17,631 bases of DNA from an uncultured Coriobacteriaceae bacterium. GTDB lineage: Bacteria; Actinomycetota; Coriobacteriia; Coriobacteriales; Eggerthellaceae. Positions 12,894 through 17,631 of the stretch are shown here, piece after piece. Position 1 is the stretch's first letter, and each line of letters begins with the position of its first letter. Where the stretch lies: the NCBI GenBank assembly GCA_902781245.1, contig CACZIP010000008.1:1-17631 (forward strand). Reading direction: 5' to 3'. The translations under genes and the position numbers were made by a program. A model generated the notes under the pieces. That model was not told the origin of the DNA and did no database searches. It saw nothing but the letters and a program-made list of their open reading frames with translations.

Positions 12894-13018
12894 AGCAAGA
12901 GGAAGGCTCCCCTCCTTCCAAATGCAACTGCTTCGAGCAGTAGCGGTGCCAAGACACCGCATCATCCCCTCCTTAGACGAGGCCCGCCACTAGAGCGGGC
13001 CTCGTCGCTTCTCGGTTT
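12894..13018 (+). ncRNA. probable small RNA with C-rich segments (6C-like)
   Basis: No plausible plus-strand gene lies downstream, yet the segment holds a consensus -10 and a series of perfect stems. Hairpin 1 is GGAAGG / CCTTCC with the loop CTCCCCT (12901-12919). Hairpin 2 is ACTGC / GCAGT (12927-12941). Hairpin 3 is GCGGTG / CACCGC with a 6-nt loop (12943-12960). An unpaired segment CCCCTCCTT (12966-12974) follows, then a 12-bp terminator-like stem (12976-13006) and GCTTCTCGGTTT. Two exposed anti-Shine-Dalgarno-like C-runs recall the 6C RNA of actinobacteria, which pairs by C-rich loops. The family link is an inference from appearance. The alternative is a minus-strand leader of the gene at 12740. 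Confidence 0.5.
12976..13006. terminator. 12-bp GC-rich stem, terminator-like in both directions
   Basis: GACGAGGCCCGC (12976-12987) and GCGGGCCTCGTC (12995-13006) are perfect inverted repeats with a 7-nt loop. On the plus strand the T-containing tail GCTTCTCGGTTT follows. On the minus strand the stem begins 10 nt after the arsM-arsS stop but has no T-run behind it. It probably separates the two convergent transcripts. Confidence 0.65.
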
Positions 13019-15053
13019 ACACCAACGCGCCTCCACAGCTGGAGCCAAAGCCGGCAGAGCAGCTGTAGCACAGGGGATTCGTGCGCACCTGGCGCGTTGG
13101 AAGCTGGCCCGCCAACAAGTCGTCGACCGTCGCATCGCGGCCGTCAACCTGGATGGGCAAGCCAAGCACGTGATTCGGTTCGCAATCGTACAGGCGGCCA
13201 TCGTAGTCGACGTTGACCATGTCGCGACACATGAGTCGCGTGATAGACATGGCGTTGAAGTTATCTGCCAGAAGCGCCAGATAATCGTCGAACATGCCCA
13301 TGTCGAGCAAATCGGCCGCAAAACGTCCGCATGCCCAATTGTTGAACGCGAAAAGATGGTCGAACTTGACGCCTTGATCGCGCTCGAGCACTTTGTGATA
13401 TATGGATTCGATCATGTCCTGCGGAAGCGGCAGGAACGGGCCCGCCACGTTGTAGACGAGGTCGAGCTTGAGGTCGCCGCCTTGCCCATATCCACGCTTG
13501 TTGAGCTCGCGGATGCTCGCAATGGTACGCTCGAACACGCGCGAGCCGCGCTGGCTCTCGGTACCTCGTGGATCGTAGAACGGAAGCGACGCTACGACCT
13601 GCGGACCAACTTCTGCGAACACGTCGAGGAAATGCGCGTATTCAGGCTGTTGCTCGAGCGTCAAATTGGTACGTACGATCACGTCGCCGAGCTTTGCAGA
13701 CTCGCGCAGGAACCATTCGAAATCGGGATGCAGCTCGGGGCTGCCACCCGTGATGTCCATGGTCTTGAAGACGCCTGCTTTGAAAGCATCGAGGCACTTC
13801 GCGAGCGTTTCGCGCGACATCGCCTCGGTTTTCTGTGGAGTGCACTCGAGATAGCAATGACGGCATGCCAGGTTGCACGCATAGGTGATGTTCACCTGCA
13901 TGGTCGATTGGTGCTCGCAGATCTGGAGCAGCGTGGGCTGGCCAACGCGCTCTTCGAACGTCAAGTAGTCGGCACGGTCATAGGCGTCTTCGAGCATTTT
14001 CAGATCGACGACGCGCTTGCCCTTGCGCACCTCGAGCGCTTGCTGCGCGCGTTCGGCATTGAATGCGCCGCGGTGGAGACGCGCCGGAGAGACCTCGAAA
14101 TATTTGCCATAGCGAGACGCTTCGATCATACGAGCCGTATTGCCGCTCACAGCGCGCGGTTTGCCCTTCACGAAACGCAGTTCCGAATCGAAATCGAAGT
14201 AGCGCGGCATTTCGGGCATGCCGCCGAGGTACGTGGCGTGTTGGCCGTAGTCTTCTTCAGTCTCTTCCAGACCGTCGCACTTGATGGCGCGGATGGTACG
14301 CGAGCGGAAGCTCGTGAAGCCGACGCGCGTCTCGATGGCCAGGTCGCCGACATACATGGGGTCGTCGACCGTCCACACAACATGCGGCCAGCCCGCACGG
14401 CGCATGAGCTGCCGGAAATCTTCTGCATACGTGGCACCGCCCAAGCATTCGCTGTGCAACACCGGATCGTCGCGCAGCTCATCGGGAAGGCGACGGCTCG
14501 CATAGACGTCGGAGAAATAAAGCTCGCCACCAGGCTTGAGCACGCGGTAAACCTCGTTCATCACCAGTTCTTTGAACGGGGAAAGGTTGACGACGCAATT
14601 CGACACGACGAGATCGATTGACTCATCCTCGATGCCAATCGCCGCAAGGTCCTCGATATAGCCCAAACGGAATTCGACGTTCGATTCCTCGAAGCCAAAC
14701 CGCTTGGCCTGTTCTTGCTGATAGCGCTCGGCAATTTCGAGCTGTTCAGGCGTCATATCGACGCCGATCACACGCCCCGTGGGACCTACGAGCTTCGAAA
14801 GCACATAGACGTCGCGGCCCGTACCGCAACCCAGATCGAGCACCGTCGCTCCTTCGAGCGCCGGTGGAATGGGGCTGCCGCATCCGTAGAAACGCGCAAC
14901 GATCTCGTCGGCGATGAGCGGCATCACATCGAGCACGTATTTCGGTGGCGGCACCGCCTCGCAATGCGGCGCGTCGGTATGCAGGTCATCCGACCCAGCA
15001 AGCGTGCGCCCGTAGTATTCGCGCACTTCGTCGTGTATGGTTGTTAATCCCAT
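13017..15053 (-). CDS. ArsM-ArsS fusion: arsenite methyltransferase joined to arsenosugar radical SAM enzyme
   Basis: 678 residues, two enzymes in one chain. Residues 1-330 are an ArsM of the algal CmArsM type: VREYYGRTL, SAM motif DLGCGTGRD (73-81), IGVDMTPEQL, VSNCVVNL, LKPGGELYFSDVY and SECLGGATY, with C31, C58, C153 and C203 at the four arsenic-binding cysteine positions. Residues 372-678 are ArsS: QVNITYACNLACRHC holds the 4Fe-4S triad C393, C397, C400. TGGSPELHP, RTNLTLE, ASLPFYDPRGTESQRG and LVYNVAGPFLPLPQ follow. The Cys-rich C-terminal domain has C609, C624, C662, C665 and C673 (NPLCYSCSAGFGSSCGG). ArsM methylates As(III) to dimethylarsenical; ArsS adds 5'-deoxyadenosyl toward arsenosugars. 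The ATG at 15053 has AAAGGA 6 nt upstream; the frame extends into the repeat at 15095 but that is not coding. It is 129 bp after the GTPase gene. Confidence 0.9.
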   Translation of the reverse strand: MGLTTIHDEVREYYGRTLAGSDDLHTDAPHCEAVPPPKYVLDVMPLIADEIVARFYGCGSPIPPALEGATVLDLGCGTGRDVYVLSKLVGPTGRVIGVDMTPEQLEIAERYQQEQAKRFGFEESNVEFRLGYIEDLAAIGIEDESIDLVVSNCVVNLSPFKELVMNEVYRVLKPGGELYFSDVYASRRLPDELRDDPVLHSECLGGATYAEDFRQLMRRAGWPHVVWTVDDPMYVGDLAIETRVGFTSFRSRTIRAIKCDGLEETEEDYGQHATYLGGMPEMPRYFDFDSELRFVKGKPRAVSGNTARMIEASRYGKYFEVSPARLHRGAFNAERAQQALEVRKGKRVVDLKMLEDAYDRADYLTFEERVGQPTLLQICEHQSTMQVNITYACNLACRHCYLECTPQKTEAMSRETLAKCLDAFKAGVFKTMDITGGSPELHPDFEWFLRESAKLGDVIVRTNLTLEQQPEYAHFLDVFAEVGPQVVASLPFYDPRGTESQRGSRVFERTIASIRELNKRGYGQGGDLKLDLVYNVAGPFLPLPQDMIESIYHKVLERDQGVKFDHLFAFNNWACGRFAADLLDMGMFDDYLALLADNFNAMSITRLMCRDMVNVDYDGRLYDCEPNHVLGLPIQVDGRDATVDDLLAGQLPTRQVRTNPLCYSCSAGFGSSCGGALV

Positions 15054-15094
15054 TCTTGTCCTTTTATATCGCAATGGCGCTGCGCTGACCGGTA

Positions 15095-15162
15095 ATTGAG
15101 TCGGGGGCCAGGGCATTGACTCATTGTACGCAATGAGTCAGGGACCAGGGCGCTGACTCATT
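15095..15162. repeat. tandem pair of 31-bp REP-like units
   Basis: Units at 15095-15125 and 15132-15162 agree at 26 of 31 positions and are separated by GTACGC. The second unit has perfect terminal inverted repeats AATGAGTCA / TGACTCATT around the core GGGACCAGGGCGC. Where the units meet, TGACTCATTG and CAATGAGTCA also form a perfect 10-bp stem with the loop TACG. The pair lies between the GTPase stop and the arsM-arsS start. TGAGTCA is shared with 4847-4875. Confidence 0.85.
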
Positions 15163-15182
15163 CATCTGCTGAGGCCGAACAC

Positions 15183-16322
15183 CTATTCGGCATACCTTGA
15201 AGCACGTCCCCCGTTGCGACGGCCTTCATCAGCGAACCCGAAGCATTCGGTGAAGATGACGCGGCACTTCAGGTTGTACTTCGACTTGATAGCGTCCATC
15301 GCATCTTCGGCGATATCGCCAAACGTCTCCGACTCGCAAACGGCGCGCGCATTCACCACGATTGCAATGCCGGAATACTCGCGGTCGAGCTTGCGTTCGA
15401 ACTCCAAATCGTAATCGATGCCGACAATCGAGCATTTCACGAAGTCATCGCCCTCGCCTGCTGCAAACAGCTTCAGATGCGGAACGTTGCGTTTGGCTTC
15501 GATGAGCCCCTCACGGATGGCTTCCATGAAGTCCTCGATGACCAGATTGAAATCGATGTTCTTGCCGTTGCGCTCCTCGGCGAAGAAACGGCGGTTGTAC
15601 CAGCACATCTGCGCCTCGGCAGCATCGAACTCCTCGGAGTCGGTGCCCAAATCGCGCGGCTCGGCGGAAGCCTCATGCGAAAGCAGGTAGTCGACCAAAT
15701 CCTCGATGCCCTCGCCCGTGCGGGCCGACATCGCCATAACCGGAATGTCGGGGTATGCCTTGCGAATGAACGCCAAATCGGCTTCGCGCTCCTCGTCATC
15801 GATGAGGTCGATCTTGTTGAGAACGATGACGTCCGCCTCGGCCAACTGCGCGTTCAACAGGAAGCGCATCTCCTCGGGCAGGTGGATGTCCTCCCTTTGC
15901 GGCAATATCATGCGCAGACGCATGGGGTCGACCAGGCACACGAGCGGCAACAGATCGAACTTGTCGGGGTACTGCTCCTTCAACGGCACGTACACATGGT
16001 TCAACGCGCCCACACCGCAACCAGGAATGTCCGACACCACGATGCCCGCACCGCCGTCGGCCAAACGGTTGATGTGGTACACCAAATCATCTGTGATGTA
16101 GCAAATGCAGTCGCCGGGAATCTCGTCTATCGGCACGTCAGCCGTACGTGTGTAGTCGGCGTCAACCAGGTTCTTCGCACCAAGGTCGTTCGCGATGATA
16201 GCAACATGACTCGGCTCGCCCTCTTTCTGGTCGCGCGCGTTGACAGCACGCGCCATGGCAATCATGGCCGTGGTCTTGCCCGATCCGAGAAAGCCGCTGA
16301 AAATCATGTACTTGGTGCTCAT
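15183..16322 (-). CDS. G3E / COG0523-like GTPase (CobW/HypB/UreG superfamily)
   Basis: A 379-residue P-loop GTPase: Walker A GFLGSGKTT (10-18), DIPG (98-101) as the switch II site, NKID (169-172) for guanine recognition, and MSART (198-202). The CxCC metal motif of COG0523 proteins appears as GDCICY (70-75), keeping C72 and C74 but not the third cysteine. The C-terminal 150 residues do not look like a standard CobW_C domain (IVGIDYDLEFERKLDREYSG, NARAVCES, IFTECFGFADEGRR) and carry further cysteines. G3E GTPases insert metals or cofactors into client enzymes. Position just before the ArsM-ArsS gene suggests, but does not prove, a maturation or metal-handling role there. The ATG at 16322 has GGGAGGAA seven bases upstream. 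Confidence 0.8.
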   Translation of the reverse strand: MSTKYMIFSGFLGSGKTTAMIAMARAVNARDQKEGEPSHVAIIANDLGAKNLVDADYTRTADVPIDEIPGDCICYITDDLVYHINRLADGGAGIVVSDIPGCGVGALNHVYVPLKEQYPDKFDLLPLVCLVDPMRLRMILPQREDIHLPEEMRFLLNAQLAEADVIVLNKIDLIDDEEREADLAFIRKAYPDIPVMAMSARTGEGIEDLVDYLLSHEASAEPRDLGTDSEEFDAAEAQMCWYNRRFFAEERNGKNIDFNLVIEDFMEAIREGLIEAKRNVPHLKLFAAGEGDDFVKCSIVGIDYDLEFERKLDREYSGIAIVVNARAVCESETFGDIAEDAMDAIKSKYNLKCRVIFTECFGFADEGRRNGGRASRYAE

Positions 16323-16342
16323 TGTTCCTCCCGCATATGAAA

Positions 16343-16366
16343 AGTGGCAGAGAGTACTCTACCACT
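16343..16366 (-). promoter_or_regulatory. dyad in the GTPase 5' untranslated region
   Basis: AGTGG-c-AGAG and CTCT-a-CCACT form an interrupted 9-bp inverted repeat around AGTA, 21-44 bp before the GTPase start codon and downstream of its -10 box. It is a candidate repressor operator or an mRNA hairpin. Confidence 0.4.
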
Positions 16367-16375
16367 ATGTGGATT

Positions 16376-16416
16376 AGTTGACTATGTCTATTATATGACT
16401 TATCAGCTGGTCAACT
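16376..16416 (-). promoter_or_regulatory. GTPase promoter with a -10 box flanked by inverted repeats
   Basis: On the minus strand TATAAT (plus positions 16390-16395) is a perfect -10. It lies inside the inverted repeat AGTTGAC (16376-16382) / GTCAACT (16410-16416). A TTGACC sequence upstream is only 13 nt from the -10 and is too close to act as a normal -35. The flanking arms look like a regulator site. Confidence 0.5.
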
Positions 16417-16448
16417 GGCCGACGAATCGCATTCGAGCGCAGCATCAC

Positions 16449-17270
16449 CTAATCTGCCGGCTCGATATATCTGCGATACAGAATGTTGTTGGTCTCGAGC
16501 CATGTATCGATCGTGCCGGTGTCGAAACCGTCGGCGGGATCGATGACGAGCGCGTACATTTCCTCTTCCTTCAGTACGGCATCGAGCGCGTCGGTCAGCT
16601 GGATCTCGCCACCCACGCCGGGTTTCTGATCGGCGAGCAGCTCCATGACGCGCGGAGAGAGCAGATAACGGCCAAACACTGCAAGGTTTGAAGGAGCTTC
16701 TTCGGGCGTAGGCTTCTCGACGAGCGAATCGACCTTCCACACATCGTCGGACACCACTTCGCCGGCGATGACGCCGAAACGCTTCACTTGCTCCTGGGGC
16801 ACTGGCATGACTGCGATGACGCTCGCGCCGCCATGCGCGTCGGATATCTCCTGCATGCGCGGTAGCATCGCATTGTTGGGCACGAGCACGTCGCCGAGCA
16901 GCACGTAAAATGCTTCGCCGCCTGTCTTCTCGGCGGCGCAGCGCACGGCATGGCCGAGACCAAGGGCTTCTTCCTGGTACACATAGCTGACATTCATGTT
17001 GCCGACACGCTCGACCTCGTCGGCATAGGCGTTCTTGCCCCGCTCGCGCAACAGTGCGACAAGTTCGGGATCGGGCGAGAAATGGTCTTCGATGATCTTT
17101 TTGGAATGGCTGTTGATGATGACCACCTCATCGGCAGCACTTGCCAGACCCTCCTCCACGACATATTGGATTGCGGGACGGTCGACAACGAGCAACATCT
17201 CCTTCGGCTGGGCTTTCGTTGCAGGTAGGAAACGCGTGCCGAGACCGGCTGCGGGAATTAACGCTTTCAT
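16449..17270 (-). CDS. galU: UTP--glucose-1-phosphate uridylyltransferase
   Basis: A 273-residue nucleotidyltransferase that makes UDP-glucose from UTP and glucose-1-phosphate for polysaccharide and envelope synthesis. The N-terminus MKALIPAAGLGTRFLPATKA carries the nucleotide-binding loop, followed by QPKEMLLVVDRPAIQYVVEE. Downstream signatures are VYQEEALGLGHAVRCA, FYVLLGDVLVPN, VDSLVEKPTPEEAPSNLAVF, GRYLLSP and GEIQLTDALDAVL, all in the bacterial GalU order. Length is normal (about 270-300). The start is set at the ATG at 17270, because it opens the conserved core and has AAAGGA upstream; an in-frame TTG at 17294 would add eight residues overlapping that site. It is divergent from veg and followed on the same strand, 126 bp on, by the GTPase gene. 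Confidence 0.95.
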   Translation of the reverse strand: MKALIPAAGLGTRFLPATKAQPKEMLLVVDRPAIQYVVEEGLASAADEVVIINSHSKKIIEDHFSPDPELVALLRERGKNAYADEVERVGNMNVSYVYQEEALGLGHAVRCAAEKTGGEAFYVLLGDVLVPNNAMLPRMQEISDAHGGASVIAVMPVPQEQVKRFGVIAGEVVSDDVWKVDSLVEKPTPEEAPSNLAVFGRYLLSPRVMELLADQKPGVGGEIQLTDALDAVLKEEEMYALVIDPADGFDTGTIDTWLETNNILYRRYIEPAD

Positions 17271-17301
17271 GGGTGGTCCTTTCAAACAAAACAACCTTTA
17301 C

Positions 17302-17307
17302 ATTATA
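17302..17307 (-). promoter_or_regulatory. -10 box of galU
   Basis: A perfect TATAAT on the minus strand lies 31 nt before the galU start codon. The 16-18 nt upstream gives no clear -35. A TTGACG further upstream is 27 nt away, too far for normal use. Confidence 0.5.
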
Positions 17308-17421
17308 GCGAGATGAAATGTTGAGATGATGCATCGTCAAAACAAAGGGTAGAAAAGGTGTTGACGAGCGTGATAAAATGCCCGCCGAACATTTTGCATG
17401 CTGAGAGCGAAAAGAGAATCA

Positions 17422-17631
17422 ATGGACCTTGCACAACAAGCAAAAATCGTCGATTCGATCCATGACACGTTGAGCGATTACGTGGGACAGCGCCTGCGCG
17501 TTCGCGCGAACATGGGTCGTTCGAAGATCATCGAGAGCGAAGGCGTTTTGACGCAAGTGCACCCGCGTCTGTTCATCATGGAGATGGACCGCAAACGCGG
17601 CCGCACAGCACGCCAGTCGTACCAGTACGTC
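17422..17631 (+). CDS. veg: Veg family protein, 3' end outside the window
   Basis: An ATG at 17422 opens a frame that stays open for 70 codons to the window edge. The product begins MDLAQQAKIVDSIHDTLSDY and continues VGQRLRVRANMGRSKIIESE and GVLTQVHPRLFIMEMD, matching the small Veg protein (about 85 residues: VGKRITLKAN-GGR, then E-GVLEETYPSVFVV). Veg has an SH3/Sm-like barrel. In B. subtilis it stimulates biofilm formation and is highly expressed; its molecular role is not settled. The ribosome site is weak (AAGAGA at 17413-17418). A TTGACG at 17361 and TAAAAT at 17374 lie upstream but only 7 nt apart, so the promoter is unclear. About 15 residues are missing. Confidence 0.87.
   Translation, partial: MDLAQQAKIVDSIHDTLSDYVGQRLRVRANMGRSKIIESEGVLTQVHPRLFIMEMDRKRGRTARQSYQYV

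Noticed and set aside
12813..12965. 50-codon minus-strand ORF with an AAGGAGG just upstream
   Set aside because: Its Shine-Dalgarno is simply the complement of the C-rich linker of the probable small RNA, the product resembles nothing known, and it runs through hairpins and the PHO-like repeats. It stays an alternative only if minus-strand translation is shown.
13017..13080. Selenocysteine version of ArsS
   Set aside because: Some ArsS proteins are said to be selenoproteins. Here all C-terminal positions are cysteine, there is no in-frame TGA and the gene ends in TAA.
13170..14621. 483-codon plus-strand open frame
   Set aside because: Antisense shadow of the ArsM-ArsS gene, with no recognisable domain.
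15054..15116. In-frame N-terminal extension of the ArsM-ArsS protein
   Set aside because: The extra 21 residues are encoded partly by the REP-like repeat, ArsM homologues begin near VREYYG, and the ATG at 15053 has a proper ribosome site.
15095..15162. Rho-independent terminator between the GTPase and ArsM-ArsS genes
   Set aside because: The dyads are clear but no T-run follows, and the tandem 31-bp structure fits dispersed repeats better.
17361..17379. veg promoter made of TTGACG and TAAAAT
   Set aside because: The two boxes are only 7 nt apart, far too close for a sigma-70 promoter.

Overview
The window reads as chromosomal DNA of a GC-rich, anaerobic-type actinobacterium, most likely class Coriobacteriia (Eggerthellaceae-like). 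This is inferred from an actinobacterial-type integration host factor (mIHF) combined with genes more usual in Firmicutes-like contexts: Veg, the order DUF948 / AI-2E-family permease / alaS, and a probable 6S RNA beside them. No taxonomic search could be run. No insertion sequence, phage module, CRISPR array or tRNA was found. The accessory flavour comes from small palindromic REP-like repeats and from the arsenic locus.

Layout. Positions 1-2150 (+) carry the 3' part of a TPM-domain membrane protein, a possible 21-codon ORF and an SPFH protein with two C-terminal zinc ribbons, closed by a strong terminator. Positions 2300-3744 (-) hold mIHF and a DEDDh-type exonuclease. Positions 3920-5502 hold a LysR regulator (+) and a convergent YigZ/IMPACT protein (-), with a 29-bp palindrome between them that supplies the yigZ stop codon. 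Positions 5541-10217 (-) form a tight DUF948 - AI-2E permease - alaS operon with its own terminator. A structured ~185-nt RNA, probably 6S RNA, lies just upstream at about 10293-10480.

Positions 10523-12740 (-) encode a MscS channel, an 85-aa protein of unknown function and a homocysteine-methyltransferase-fold protein without the usual zinc cysteines. Between the last two sits a perfect 31-bp inverted repeat. Positions 12741-13016 carry no obvious protein gene but hold a probable plus-strand small RNA with C-rich segments, a consensus -10 box and a GC-rich terminator-like stem. Upstream of it is a direct repeat resembling a PHO box.

Positions 13017-16322 (-) are the most distinctive part. 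A G3E/COG0523-like P-loop GTPase is followed by one long protein that fuses an ArsM-type arsenite methyltransferase to an ArsS-type radical SAM enzyme. ArsM makes methylated arsenicals and ArsS attaches the 5'-deoxyadenosyl group that leads to arsenosugars, so this single chain could perform the first two committed steps of arsenosugar synthesis. The window ends with galU (-) and the divergent 5' part of veg (+).

Most genes are housekeeping. The points deserving follow-up are the ArsM-ArsS fusion and its GTPase neighbour, the two unannotated structured RNAs, the REP-like palindrome family, and the zinc-ligand-less homocysteine-methyltransferase homologue.
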